Of a stretch of 60,703 nucleotides of DNA, positions 42,215 through 51,896 are shown piece after piece. Origin of the DNA: Clostridia bacterium (GTDB lineage: Bacteria > Bacillota > Clostridia > Christensenellales > CAG-138); the NCBI GenBank assembly GCA_017451295.1, contig JAFSPW010000074.1:1-60703 (forward strand), read 5' to 3'. The first letter of the stretch is position 1, and each line of letters starts with the position of its first letter. Position numbers and translations under genes: made by a program. The notes below the pieces were generated by a model, which did no database searches, was not told where the DNA came from, and saw only the letters and a list, made by a program, of their open reading frames with translations.

Positions 42215-45200
42215 TCAGAAATCAAACAGGGACAGCTGATTGCTCTTGGGCAAATCGGCAAAGCAGCCGCAGCTCTCCAAGGCGGAGATTACGCCGCTGT
42301 TGGCACCGGTGCGGGCGGCAAAATCCTCCACGGAACGGAAGGGCTCAGTGCCCCTGTTCTCCGCCATGGCGATGGCCGCGTTGGTGCCAATGCCGGCAAT
42401 GGCCGTGAAGGGCGGCCGAATGGCCCCGTTTTCGATGACGAACTTGGTGCCCTGGGACTTATAAATATCCACGGGCAGCAGCTCGATGCCCCGCATGTTC
42501 ATCTCGTACACCACTTCCAGTATGGTGATGAGATCCTTATCCTTCTTGGAAGCATCCGCATCGGCTGCATCCAGGCTCTTTTCCAGGGCGTGAATCTGCC
42601 GCAGTACCTCCTCTGCCCCGCCCAGGGACCGGGAGATATCGAAAGCATCCGCCCGGACGGTATAGTAGACCGTATAGAATTCCAGCGGATGATGGACCTT
42701 GAAGTAGGCGATGCGGAAGCCCATCATGGTGTAGGCCACAGCATGCCCCCGGGGGAACATATACTTAATCTTCTTGCAGGAGCCGATGAACCAATCGGGT
42801 ATCTTTCCCTGGCGCATGGCCTCCTCCATCTCGTCCGTAAGCCCCTTGCCCTTGCGGACCCGCTCCATGATTTTGAAGGACAAAGACGCCTCCATGCCGT
42901 GGACGATGAGGTAGTTCATGATATCGTCTCGGGTGCAGAGGACCTCCTTCAGCTTGGCAATGCCGTTGACAACCAGAGGCTCGGCGTTGTTCAGCCACAC
43001 ATCCGTGCCGTGGGTCAGGCCGGAGATGCGAACCAGCTCCTCCATGGTGGTGGGCCGGGTCTGCTCTAAAACCTTCTGCACAAAGCTCGTGCCAAACTCC
43101 GGCACGCCCAGGGTGCCCACCGTGCATTCAAGGCCGGAAAGGTCCACGTTCAGCGGCTCCGGAGAGGAGTAAATCTTCCGGGTCTCGGGGTCATCCAGGG
43201 GGATGGTGGTGGGGTCGATGCCGGTCAAGTCCTGCAGCATACGCAGGGCCGTAGGATCGTCGTGACCCAGAATGTCCAGCTTCACCAGTCGGTCGTCCAT
43301 GGCGTGGAAGTCGAAGTGGGTGGTGATGATGCCCTGCTCCACCTTGTCCGCCGGGTACTGGATGGGGGTGAACATATAGATATCCTCGTCCTTGGGCACG
43401 ATGACGATGCCCGCCGGGTGCTGGCCCGTGGTCACCTTCACGTTGAGGCAGCCCTGGCTGAGCCGCTCAATCTCCGCCCTACGAAGGGTCTTCCCCGTGG
43501 CTTCTTGATAGTGATAGACGCATTCAAAGCCCTTCTTTTCAGCGATACCGGCAATGGTGCCGGCCCGATAGGCGTGGTGCTCGCCGAACATCTCCTCCAC
43601 ATACTTGTGGGCGCGATGCTGGTACTCTCCGGAGAAATTTAAGTCGATATCCGGGGTCTTGTCCCCGTGGAACCCTAAGAACACCTCGAAGGGGATATCG
43701 AACCCCTCCTTCTTCAGCCGGGTGCCGCATTGGGGGCAGTCCCTGTCCGGCAGGTCCACGCCGGTGTTGTACTGCAGGGGGTCGATGTCAAAGTCGCTGA
43801 ACTTGCAGTTGGGGCACACATAGTGGGGCGACAGCGGGTTCACCTCCGTAATGCCGGACATGGTGGCCACGAAGGAGCTGCCTACGGATCCTCGGGAGCC
43901 CACCAGATACCCATCGGAGTTGGACTTATGGACCAGGCGCTGAGCCATCAGGTACAGAGAGGCAAAGTGGTTGCCGATGATGGAGCTAAGCTCCTTATCC
44001 AGCCGCTTTTGCACCACCTCCGGCAGGGGGTCCCCATAGATGCTGTGGGCCTTGTCCATGGTCATGGAGGTGAGCAGTTCCTCCGCATTGGGAATCATGG
44101 GCGCATGGGTGCCGTCGGGGAAGGGCTTCAAGACCTCGATCTTTTCGGCAATGGCGTTGGGGTTGTCCACCACCACTTCCTTGGCCCGCTCCCCCAGGTA
44201 GGAAAACTCGTCCAGCATCTGGTCCGTGCTCTTAAAATACAGGGGAGCCTGGAACTCAGCATCGTCGAATCCCAGTTTGTACAGCAGAATCTGCCGGTAG
44301 ATGGCATCCTCCGGCTCGAGAAAATGCACATCCCCGGTGGCAACGGTCATCTTCCCCAGCTCGTCCCCCAGGGATAGAATCTTGCGGTTGATGGCATGGA
44401 GCCCTTCCTCGTCGGGCACCATTCCCTCCCGCACCAGGAAGGCGTTGTTGCCGTCGGGCTGAATCTCCAGATAGTCATAGTACCCGGCGATGCGGCGCAG
44501 CTCCTCCTCCGGGCGTTTTTGAAGCACCGCCCGGTACAGCTCCCCTGCCTCGCAGGCGGAGCCCAGAATCAGCCCGCCCCGGAACACGGACAGCATGCTC
44601 CTGGGGATCTGGGGCTTGCCGCCCCGCAGATGGTCCAGGTTGGAGAAGCTGACCAGCTTATAGAGATTCTTCATGCCCGCCTGGTTCTGGGCCAGGATGA
44701 TGATGTGATAGGTCTTCTGCTTCTCCTTCTTTAGGTGCCGCTCCCGCTCCAGAGCCGCATCCGGCACCACGGGCAGAATGGACACGCCCATGGTTTTGAG
44801 CTCCTCCATGAGCTTCAAAAGCAGCAGGGCGCAGGAATTGGCATCGTCGTCCGCCCGATGGTGACTGCCCATGTCGATATCATAATAATGGCAAAGGGTG
44901 TCCAGCTTGTGGTTGGGCACGTCATCGTGGAGGATATAGCGGGAAAGAGTCAGGGTGTCCGCATAGGGTAAATCAAACCGAATGCCGAACTTCTCCCCGT
45001 GATGGGTGATAAAGCCGATATCGAATCGGGCATTGTGGGCCACCAGGCAGGCGTTGCCGCAAAAGTTTCGAAACTGCTGGAGGGCATCCCGGCTGGTGGG
45101 GGCACCCCGGAGCATGTCCCGGGTGATGCCCGTCAGCTCCGTAATCTTCTTGGGCACCACCACGCCGTCGTCGATGAAGGTGTCAAACCGCTCCGTCACC

Positions 45201-46243
45201 ACCCCGTTCACAAGCCGCACGGCACCGATTTCGATGATGTCGCAGCTCTCCGCCTTCAGGCCTGTGGTCTCAATGTCAAAGGCCACATACTCCCCCTCCA
45301 TGGGAAAATCCACCGTATCCGGCAGCAGATAGCCTTCCACACCGTAGATGGCTTTCACGCCGGTAGCTTTGGCGGCCTTGGCGGCTTCCGGAAAAGCCTG
45401 CACGCAGCCGTGGTCCGTAATGGCCATGGCCTTGTGCCCCCAGCGGGCGGCGGTTTTGAAGGCGGAGGTCAGATCCGTCACCCCGTCCATGGTGGACATG
45501 CGCGTGTGCAGATGCAGCTCCACCCGCTTCTCCGGGGCCGTGTCCTGCCTTAGGATGCGGTCATTTAGGTTGCAGTCGTTGATGAAGAAGTTCAGCTCCG
45601 CATTGAATTTCCGGGTTTTGCAGTTGCCCCGCAGCACGAGGTTCTTGCCCTTCTTCTTCGCCGTCTCCACCCAATACAAAAACCGCTGGGCCTTCCACTC
45701 TTCATGGAAGGTGGCCTCGGCATAGACAGAGTCCGTATAGTCCGTTATGTTCAGCTGGACCCGCCAGCTGTTTCTCATGTTCTCCTTCTTGTTGCCCCAA
45801 CCCTCCCGCAGGGTGGCAGAGACCAGGCTCCCCTCGATGACGAACTGCCGTTCCTCCTCGCAAAGCTCGTGAATGGGGGTGCGCTTGCCGCTGGGGATGC
45901 TGTTGCCCAGAAGAATATTGTTCTCCGGCAAATCCGCTTCCACCTGATTGGTCTTCTTCTTCACAACCACCGTGGTGGGTGCCACAGGGGGCGGCGGCGG
46001 TGCCAGCATCTCAGGCTCGGGAGCCCTTTCCTGCATGGCATAGGAAAACTGCAGGGTATAGCGAGACAGAGCCTCCCGCAAAGCCTGCTCAAAGGCCAAG
46101 CGGCGGCCCTCCTCCAAGGGGGCATAGATGCTGCAGGACACCTCCACCAAGCCGGTGCTTCGATATAGATGCACCCCTTCGATGGTGACTTCCTGTTCGG
46201 TTATGCCGGATTGTTCGTATACCTGCCTGAGGGGCTGCTCCAT
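42215..46243 (-). CDS. polC: DNA polymerase III alpha subunit, PolC type
   Basis: The 1342-residue product starts at 46243, one base after the ispG stop. Domains: N-terminal domain and OB fold (about 1-240), PHP domain (VELHLHTRMSTMDGVTDL) split by an inserted 3'-5' exonuclease (VAFDIETTGL ... HHRADDDANS), Zn-finger cysteines CPNC and CPQC, palm with the catalytic DIDLNFSG, then fingers and HhH. The C-terminal SNQLSLFDF is a clamp-binding motif. PolC is the main replicative polymerase of low-G+C Gram-positives and proofreads with its own exonuclease. Length slightly shorter than the Bacillus protein. Confidence 0.98.
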   Translation of the reverse strand: MEQPLRQVYEQSGITEQEVTIEGVHLYRSTGLVEVSCSIYAPLEEGRRLAFEQALREALSRYTLQFSYAMQERAPEPEMLAPPPPPVAPTTVVVKKKTNQVEADLPENNILLGNSIPSGKRTPIHELCEEERQFVIEGSLVSATLREGWGNKKENMRNSWRVQLNITDYTDSVYAEATFHEEWKAQRFLYWVETAKKKGKNLVLRGNCKTRKFNAELNFFINDCNLNDRILRQDTAPEKRVELHLHTRMSTMDGVTDLTSAFKTAARWGHKAMAITDHGCVQAFPEAAKAAKATGVKAIYGVEGYLLPDTVDFPMEGEYVAFDIETTGLKAESCDIIEIGAVRLVNGVVTERFDTFIDDGVVVPKKITELTGITRDMLRGAPTSRDALQQFRNFCGNACLVAHNARFDIGFITHHGEKFGIRFDLPYADTLTLSRYILHDDVPNHKLDTLCHYYDIDMGSHHRADDDANSCALLLLKLMEELKTMGVSILPVVPDAALERERHLKKEKQKTYHIIILAQNQAGMKNLYKLVSFSNLDHLRGGKPQIPRSMLSVFRGGLILGSACEAGELYRAVLQKRPEEELRRIAGYYDYLEIQPDGNNAFLVREGMVPDEEGLHAINRKILSLGDELGKMTVATGDVHFLEPEDAIYRQILLYKLGFDDAEFQAPLYFKSTDQMLDEFSYLGERAKEVVVDNPNAIAEKIEVLKPFPDGTHAPMIPNAEELLTSMTMDKAHSIYGDPLPEVVQKRLDKELSSIIGNHFASLYLMAQRLVHKSNSDGYLVGSRGSVGSSFVATMSGITEVNPLSPHYVCPNCKFSDFDIDPLQYNTGVDLPDRDCPQCGTRLKKEGFDIPFEVFLGFHGDKTPDIDLNFSGEYQHRAHKYVEEMFGEHHAYRAGTIAGIAEKKGFECVYHYQEATGKTLRRAEIERLSQGCLNVKVTTGQHPAGIVIVPKDEDIYMFTPIQYPADKVEQGIITTHFDFHAMDDRLVKLDILGHDDPTALRMLQDLTGIDPTTIPLDDPETRKIYSSPEPLNVDLSGLECTVGTLGVPEFGTSFVQKVLEQTRPTTMEELVRISGLTHGTDVWLNNAEPLVVNGIAKLKEVLCTRDDIMNYLIVHGMEASLSFKIMERVRKGKGLTDEMEEAMRQGKIPDWFIGSCKKIKYMFPRGHAVAYTMMGFRIAYFKVHHPLEFYTVYYTVRADAFDISRSLGGAEEVLRQIHALEKSLDAADADASKKDKDLITILEVVYEMNMRGIELLPVDIYKSQGTKFVIENGAIRPPFTAIAGIGTNAAIAMAENRGTEPFRSVEDFAARTGANSGVISALESCGCFADLPKSNQLSLFDF

Positions 46244-46244
46244 G

Positions 46245-47306
46245 CTATGCCTTTCTTGTCTTCACTTCCAACATACGGTTGGCTTCGCTGACCAACCGGT
46301 CCAAAATCTCCTGCACGGGGCCGGAGGCGGCCTTTTGGCCGTGGCGGAACAGGACCCCGTTCCCCTGCCCAAAGGCGATGCCGATGTCCGCATCACTGGC
46401 CTCGCCGGGGCCGTTGACGGCACAGCCCATGACCGCGATCTTCAAGTATCCCCTGTCATGCTGCACATGCTTATCCACATATTGGGCAATGGCCGGCAGG
46501 TCCACCCGGGTGCGGCCGCAGGTGGGACAGGAGATAATCTCCACATCCTCCCGCCGCACGCCCACGGCAGAGAGAATCTTTTTGGCGGCATAGACCTCCT
46601 GCACCGGGTCCCCGGTCAGGCTCACCCGCACCGTGTCCCCGATACCGTCCATGAGCAGGCTTCCGATACCGGCGGCGGATTTGATAAGTCCCGCTTCCCC
46701 GCTGCCTGTCTCCGTGATTCCCACATGTAACGGATAGTCCGTCAGCTCCCTGAGGCGGCGCATGGCCTTGACCGTGTGCGCTACATGGGAATGCTTGATG
46801 GAGATGACCGTATCATAGAACCCCTCCGCCTCGAGGAGCTTCACATGGGATAGGGCGCTTTGCACCATGGCCTCCACCGGGTCGTCGGGGTATTGTGCCC
46901 GCAGGGCTTTATCCAGGGAGCCGCCGTTGACCCCGATGCGAATGGGAATGCCATGGGCCTTGCAGCAGTCCACCACGGCCTTCACCCTGTCCGCCGAGCC
47001 GATGTTGCCCGGGTTTATCCGAAGCTTCTTGCAGCCGTTCTCCACGGCGGCAATGGCCAGCCGATAGTCAAAATGCACATCCGCCACCAGGGGGATGGCG
47101 ATGGCATCCACGATGCCCCGTACTGCCCGGGCCGCCGCCATATCAAAGACGGCGCTGCGGACAATCTCACAGCCCGCCGCTTCAAGGGCTTGAATCTGGG
47201 CCACGGTAGCCTCTACGTTCCGGGTGTCCGTATTGGTCATGGACTGAATGGAAACGGGCGCGCCGCCCCCCACGGGGACGGTGCCCACCATAACTTGTCT
47301 GCTCAT
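46245..47306 (-). CDS. ispG: 4-hydroxy-3-methylbut-2-en-1-yl diphosphate synthase IspG
   Basis: The 353-residue product starts MSRQVMVGTVPVGGGAPVSI at 47306 behind AGGAGG. TIM barrel with SIQSMTNTDT and LVADVHFDYRLA, then the 4Fe-4S domain with Cys in SCPTCGR and MGCAVNGPGEASDADIG. IspG catalyses the penultimate step of the MEP isoprenoid pathway. It sits with dxr, uppS and the M50 protease, as in many Firmicutes. Confidence 0.98.
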   Translation of the reverse strand: MSRQVMVGTVPVGGGAPVSIQSMTNTDTRNVEATVAQIQALEAAGCEIVRSAVFDMAAARAVRGIVDAIAIPLVADVHFDYRLAIAAVENGCKKLRINPGNIGSADRVKAVVDCCKAHGIPIRIGVNGGSLDKALRAQYPDDPVEAMVQSALSHVKLLEAEGFYDTVISIKHSHVAHTVKAMRRLRELTDYPLHVGITETGSGEAGLIKSAAGIGSLLMDGIGDTVRVSLTGDPVQEVYAAKKILSAVGVRREDVEIISCPTCGRTRVDLPAIAQYVDKHVQHDRGYLKIAVMGCAVNGPGEASDADIGIAFGQGNGVLFRHGQKAASGPVQEILDRLVSEANRMLEVKTRKA

Positions 47307-47307
47307 G

Positions 47308-48333
47308 TCAGCCTCCTATGAGCCGCAGCACGTCATTAAAGGTGATAACCACCACCAGCAGTATTAAAAGCCCAAAGCCCACCAGGTGGACGATGCCCTC
47401 CTTCTCGGGGGATACGGGCTTGCCCCGCACCCATTCGATAAGGATGAACAATATGCGCCCTCCGTCTAAGGCCGGAATGGGCAGCAGATTCACGATGCCC
47501 AAATTAACGCTGAGCATGACACAAAGATTCAACAGCGTATACCAGCCGGAGGTAGCCGCCTGGCCCAGAAGCTGAATGACCCCCACGGGACCGGCCAAAT
47601 CCTTGACCCCCGCTTCGCCGGAAAAGAGCATGGCGAAGGACTTGAACACCAGGCCGCCCATCTCATAGCAGAATTGGCCGCCCGCCGAAACGGCATCGGC
47701 AAGGGAGGCTTTCCTCACGCCATAGGAGATGGAGATGTCCATAAAGTTGCCGTCCCGGTCAGGGTTATATAGGCCGGTCAAAGTGAGCAAAACTTGCTCC
47801 CCCTCTCGCAGCACCACCACACTCATATTCTCAGAATCAGCAGCGGCAACGGCAGAGGTGACCGCTTCAAAGCTGTCGATGCTCTTGCCGTCAATGGAGA
47901 CAAACCTGTCCCCCGCCGCCATGCCCGCCGCTTCCGCCGGGCTGCCCGGGTTCACAGCCTGTACGAGGACCTCGTCTGCCACGCCCCAGCCCAGGGCCAC
48001 GCCCACAGCCATCAAAAAGGCCAGCACAAAGTTCATCATGGGCCCGGCCAGAATGACGATGAACCGCTTCCATGCCTTTTGGGCGTTGAAGCACCGCTCA
48101 TCCTTCACACCGTCGTCCTCCCCATAGAAGCGGCAGGAACCGCCGATGGGCAGCAGGCGCAAATTATACTCGATTCCCTTTCGCTTGAAGCCCACCAGCT
48201 TGGGTCCCATGCCGATGGCATACTCTAAGATGGTAAAGCCCAGCAGCCGCCCCGCCAGATAATGCCCCAGCTCGTGGAACATCACCAGAAAGGACAGCAC
48301 CAGCAGGGCTTCGATTATCTGCAAGATGCTCAT
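47308..48333 (-). CDS. rseP: Site-2 membrane metalloprotease RseP/RasP (M50)
   Basis: The 341-residue product starts at 48333, overlapping the dxr stop by four bases and behind AAGGAG. HELGH (H20, H24) is the zinc motif in the first membrane helix; a PDZ domain (VNPGSPAEAAGMAAGDRFVS) lies near residue 120-190 and the third zinc ligand is in NLLPIPALDGGR. It cleaves anti-sigma factors and signal peptides within the membrane. Length is short for the family (one PDZ domain), as in other Firmicutes. Confidence 0.96.
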   Translation of the reverse strand: MSILQIIEALLVLSFLVMFHELGHYLAGRLLGFTILEYAIGMGPKLVGFKRKGIEYNLRLLPIGGSCRFYGEDDGVKDERCFNAQKAWKRFIVILAGPMMNFVLAFLMAVGVALGWGVADEVLVQAVNPGSPAEAAGMAAGDRFVSIDGKSIDSFEAVTSAVAAADSENMSVVVLREGEQVLLTLTGLYNPDRDGNFMDISISYGVRKASLADAVSAGGQFCYEMGGLVFKSFAMLFSGEAGVKDLAGPVGVIQLLGQAATSGWYTLLNLCVMLSVNLGIVNLLPIPALDGGRILFILIEWVRGKPVSPEKEGIVHLVGFGLLILLVVVITFNDVLRLIGG

Positions 48334-49469
48334 ACAAAACTCCTTGTGCTCGCAAATTCGTCCACCAGCCGCCGGGACAGGGCATCGGTTTCCAAAATGG
48401 CTTCAAGACTGTCCATGGGCCGATTGGTGTACTTCTCCAGGGCATAGGAAACGCTGTCCTCAATGCCCAGGAAGGAGAGCTCCCCGGCAAAGAACAGCTC
48501 CGCCGCCCGCTCGTTGGCGCCGTTATAGACCACGGGATAGCCGCCCCCCGCCTTCAGGCAGTCATAGGCCATCCTAAGGGCCAGGAACCGTTCCATGTCC
48601 GGACGATAGAACTGCAGCTCCGGCTGCTCCCACAGGTTTAGCTTCCGGGCCGGAGACGGGATTCTGTCCGGCCAGGTCATGGCGTATTGGATGGGCAGGC
48701 GCATATCCGCCCGGCTGAGGTTGGCCATGACGGTGCCGTCCCGATAGGCCACCATGCTGTGGACGATGGACTGGGGGTGGATGAGTACGTCGATCTGCTC
48801 CCCTTCAAAGTCAAAGAGCCGGGCCGCCTCCATCACCTCCAGGCCCTTGTTCATCAGGGTGGCGGAGTCCAGTGTAATCTTCCGCCCCATGGACCAGGTG
48901 GGGTGCCGAAGGGCCTGTTCGGGGGTGATGTCTCTAAGCTCCTCCCGCTTTATTTTGAAGAAGGGACCGCCGGAAGCGGTGAGAATCAGCTTCTCCACCT
49001 CCTGCCGCCGCCCGTTCTGCAGGCATTGAAAGAGGGCGGACTGCTCGCTGTCCACGGGCAAGAGCTCTCCGGCGCCTTTAGAAAGGGCTATTTTCACCAA
49101 ATCCCCGCCGCAGACCAAGGATTCCTTGTTGGCGATAGCCACCCGTTTTCCGGCCTTCAAAGCCGCCAGGAGGGGCCGCAATGCGGCGATGCCGGAGATA
49201 GCCAGCACCACCACATCCGCTGCCGGATCCCCGGCTAAGTCCAATAGGGCTTCCTCCCCAAAGGCAAGCTCCACCCCGGGCACCGCCGGCAGGGGCAAAG
49301 AGAACACGGCCCGATGGGGTTTTTCCGCCAGCAGCTGCCCGCAAAAGGCCTCCTCACTGCTGTGAGCGCTAAGGCCATAGAGGGTGAAGGTCTCCGGGTG
49401 AGCATGGATTACATCCAGGGCTTGCCGGCCGATGGAGCCGGTGCTGCCTAAAATCGTTACTTTTTTCAT
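48330..49469 (-). CDS. dxr: 1-deoxy-D-xylulose 5-phosphate reductoisomerase
   Basis: The 379-residue product starts MKKVTILGSTGSIGRQALDV at 49469 behind AAGGAG. NADPH-binding GSTGSIG, the metal/substrate region ILTASGGPFF and HPTWSMGRKITLDSATLMNK are present. Dxr makes 2-C-methyl-erythritol 4-phosphate, the committed MEP step. Located 9 bp after cdsA. Confidence 0.98.
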   Translation of the reverse strand: MKKVTILGSTGSIGRQALDVIHAHPETFTLYGLSAHSSEEAFCGQLLAEKPHRAVFSLPLPAVPGVELAFGEEALLDLAGDPAADVVVLAISGIAALRPLLAALKAGKRVAIANKESLVCGGDLVKIALSKGAGELLPVDSEQSALFQCLQNGRRQEVEKLILTASGGPFFKIKREELRDITPEQALRHPTWSMGRKITLDSATLMNKGLEVMEAARLFDFEGEQIDVLIHPQSIVHSMVAYRDGTVMANLSRADMRLPIQYAMTWPDRIPSPARKLNLWEQPELQFYRPDMERFLALRMAYDCLKAGGGYPVVYNGANERAAELFFAGELSFLGIEDSVSYALEKYTNRPMDSLEAILETDALSRRLVDEFASTRSFV

Positions 49470-49478
49470 CCTGTCTCC

Positions 49479-50303
49479 TTAGGACAATGCCAATATGCAA
49501 AAGGCCAACACCACCGGGGCGCACAGCAGGACGCTATCCAGCCTGTCCAACACGCCGCCATGGCCCGGAAGGGCTTCGGAAAAATCCTTCACCTGGGCGC
49601 TGCGCTTGAGGCAGGAGGCAAACAAATCCCCGAACTGACCCACCACGCCGCAGATGAAGCCCAGACTGACCAGCTCCATGCAGCCCATGCCCGGCCCCCT
49701 GTCCCACAGTCCCTGGGCAAAGTACAGTCCCAAGCCCATGGCGGTGGACCCCAGGAGGCTGAACACCGCCCCTTCCACCGTCTTCTTGGGGCTGATGCGG
49801 GGTGCTAACGGTGTCTTCCCCACAAGCATACCGCCGAAGTAGGCGCAAATATCCCCCACGGAGGGACAGAGAATGGCCACACAGCAAGCGGTCTTTGCCA
49901 TATAGGGCGGCAAGGCGTAGTACAGGGCCACTAGGGCGCATTCGCTGAGAATAGGGTAGGCAAAGGGCAGCAGGCAATATACCGCCGAGGAGAAATCTTC
50001 CCGCATGAGCAGCACCTGCCCGATGACCGTCGCCGTCACCATCAGCAGCAGAAAGGCACACACCACCGAAAGATTGTATGCCGTCAGGTAGTACACAATG
50101 CCAAAGAAGCCGGCAAAGATATAGGCAGGGGTGATGACAATCTCCTTGCCCATGGCCTTGATGAGGGCGTCCATCTCCTTCACGGTCACCAGGAAGGCGC
50201 CGCCGAAGAACAGCAGAAACACGATGTCCCCCAAATGAAGGCACAGCACCAAAAGGGCGATGAGCACCATGCCGGTTATGGTTCGGGTCAGGGTCTTCTT
50301 CAT
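49479..50303 (-). CDS. cdsA: Phosphatidate cytidylyltransferase CdsA
   Basis: The 274-residue product starts at the ATG at 50303, overlapping the uppS stop by one base (TGATG); a GTG at 50306 is the alternative. About eight membrane helices and the C-terminal family signature GQFGDLFASCLKR.AQVKDF, GHGGVLDRLDS are visible. It makes CDP-diacylglycerol for phospholipid synthesis. Confidence 0.96.
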   Translation of the reverse strand: MKKTLTRTITGMVLIALLVLCLHLGDIVFLLFFGGAFLVTVKEMDALIKAMGKEIVITPAYIFAGFFGIVYYLTAYNLSVVCAFLLLMVTATVIGQVLLMREDFSSAVYCLLPFAYPILSECALVALYYALPPYMAKTACCVAILCPSVGDICAYFGGMLVGKTPLAPRISPKKTVEGAVFSLLGSTAMGLGLYFAQGLWDRGPGMGCMELVSLGFICGVVGQFGDLFASCLKRSAQVKDFSEALPGHGGVLDRLDSVLLCAPVVLAFCILALS

Positions 50304-51040
50304 CACAGACCCCCAAAGCGCCGGGCCCGCTTTTGGAAGGCCTGCAAGGCAAGAATGTATTCCTCCCGGGTGAAGTCCGGCCAGAACACCGGGGTAAAGT
50401 ACAGCTCCGCATAGGCGGCCTGGTACAATAAGAAGTTGCTGAGCCGCTGCTCCCCGCCGGTGCGGATGAGCAAATCGAGCTCCGGCTGTCCGGCAGAGTA
50501 TAGGTGTTGTTCAAAGGCCTCGTCCCCGGGATAGGCGCCGGTCTTGGCCGACTCCTCGCAGCAGAGCCGCACGGCCCGACAGATTTCCGCCCGGCTGCCA
50601 TAGTTTAGGGCAATGTTCAGCCGCAGCCCCGTGTTGTCCCGGGTCCGCTCCTCCGCCCGCACAAGGGCCTGGCACACCTTCTGGGGGAAAGGGTCTTTTT
50701 CGCCGAAGATGGTGATGCGAACGTTGTTCTCGTGAAGCTCGTCAATCTCCTTGGAGAAATACTCCACCAGCAGGGAAAAGAGCACGCTCTTCTCCTCCTC
50801 GGGACGCCGCCAGTTCTCCGTAGAAAAGGCGTACAAAGTCAGGGCGCCGATGCCCGCATCGGAGGAGAAGCGGATAATCTCCCGTAGCCGCTCCGTACCC
50901 GCCCGATGGCCGAAGGTCCGAGGCCGACCCTTTTCCTGGGCCCAGCGGCCGTTGCCGTCCATGACGATGGCCACGTGCCGGGGCAAGCTCTGGGGCGACA
51001 GTCCCCATTGCTGCAGCTGTTGTGAAGTGAATTTTGCCAT
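50303..51040 (-). CDS. uppS: Isoprenyl transferase (undecaprenyl diphosphate synthase)
   Basis: The 245-residue product starts at 51040. Signature HVAIVMDGNGRWA with the catalytic Asp, RAGTERLREI, and the C-terminal DLLIRTGGEQRLSNFLLYQ and ELYFTPVFWPDF are intact. It builds the C55 lipid carrier for cell-wall synthesis. Part of the frr-uppS-cdsA-dxr-rseP-ispG-polC string. Confidence 0.98.
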   Translation of the reverse strand: MAKFTSQQLQQWGLSPQSLPRHVAIVMDGNGRWAQEKGRPRTFGHRAGTERLREIIRFSSDAGIGALTLYAFSTENWRRPEEEKSVLFSLLVEYFSKEIDELHENNVRITIFGEKDPFPQKVCQALVRAEERTRDNTGLRLNIALNYGSRAEICRAVRLCCEESAKTGAYPGDEAFEQHLYSAGQPELDLLIRTGGEQRLSNFLLYQAAYAELYFTPVFWPDFTREEYILALQAFQKRARRFGGL

Positions 51041-51099
51041 GTCTGCCTTTCATAAAGCGATGCAAAGCAAAACCGCCCTGCATCGCTTTCGTTGTTGCT

Positions 51100-51282
51100 C
51101 TATACGCTGAATTTTGCCCATACCAGGCGGCACACGCCGTCCTGCTCCTGTTGGCGGACCACCCGCCTTACCTGGGCCACTGTTTCTCTTTTGGGCCGGG
51201 TCTCTATCAGCTCCACGCAAACGCCCTCTGATTTGAGCCGTTCACACGCTTCCTCTACCGGCCAGCACAGCACGTTGGTCAA
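51100..51282 (-). CDS. Small unknown protein between frr and uppS
   Basis: The 60-residue frame starts at a TTG (51282) that overlaps the frr stop (TTGA), with AAAGGAG 12 bases upstream, and ends 59 bp before uppS. The sequence pattern VLCWPVEEACERLKSEGVCV ... VRRVVRQQEQDG has the beta-alpha-beta look of a small regulatory or PASTA-like fold. No family is recognised. Coupling and position inside a conserved operon support it as real. Confidence 0.6.
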   Translation of the reverse strand: MTNVLCWPVEEACERLKSEGVCVELIETRPKRETVAQVRRVVRQQEQDGVCRLVWAKFSV

Positions 51283-51833
51283 ACGGACATAAGCTCCTTT
51301 TCCTTGGCCTGGGCGATGGCGTCAATCTCCTTCACCTTTTCGTCGGTGAGCTTTTGCACCTTCTCCTCCAGCTTCTTCTGGTCGTCCTCGGTCAGAAGGT
51401 TGTCCTTCTTCTGCTTCTTAATCTCCTCCATGGCATCCCGGCGGATGGCGCGGACAGCCACCTTGCTGTCCTCCCCCTTCTTGCGGACCACCTTGGTCAG
51501 TTCCTTGCGGCGCTCCTCGGTCAGCTCCGGGAAGATGAGGCGAATCACCTTGCCGTCGTTGGCGGGGTTGATGCCCAAATCAGACTTCTGGATGGCCTTC
51601 TCCACGGCGGGAATCATCTTGTTGTCCCACAGGGTGATAACCAGCATCCGCGGCTCGGGCACGGAGATGTTGCCCATCTGGTTGATGGGCGTGGCCGTTC
51701 CGTAATAGTCCACCATGATGCGATCCAAGGCCTGAGGATTGGCCCGGCCGGCCCGCAGAGAGTTGTATTCCTGCTTCATGACGCTGATGGTCTTGTTCAT
51801 TTTATCGGTTGCAATATCCAAAATTTCCGGCAT
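51279..51833 (-). CDS. frr: Ribosome recycling factor
   Basis: The 184-residue product starts MPEILDIATDKMNKTISVMK at 51833 behind GGGGAAA. Conserved RAGRANPQALDRIMVDYYG, TPINQMGNISVPEPR and RRDAMEEIKKQ are present. Frr splits post-termination ribosomes with EF-G. It follows pyrH by 63 bp. Confidence 0.98.
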   Translation of the reverse strand: MPEILDIATDKMNKTISVMKQEYNSLRAGRANPQALDRIMVDYYGTATPINQMGNISVPEPRMLVITLWDNKMIPAVEKAIQKSDLGINPANDGKVIRLIFPELTEERRKELTKVVRKKGEDSKVAVRAIRRDAMEEIKKQKKDNLLTEDDQKKLEEKVQKLTDEKVKEIDAIAQAKEKELMSV

Positions 51834-51896
51834 GACTGTTTCCCCTTTCGCATATTTGTCTCATTTTACAATAGGCCCCAAACGATTGCAAGGGGT

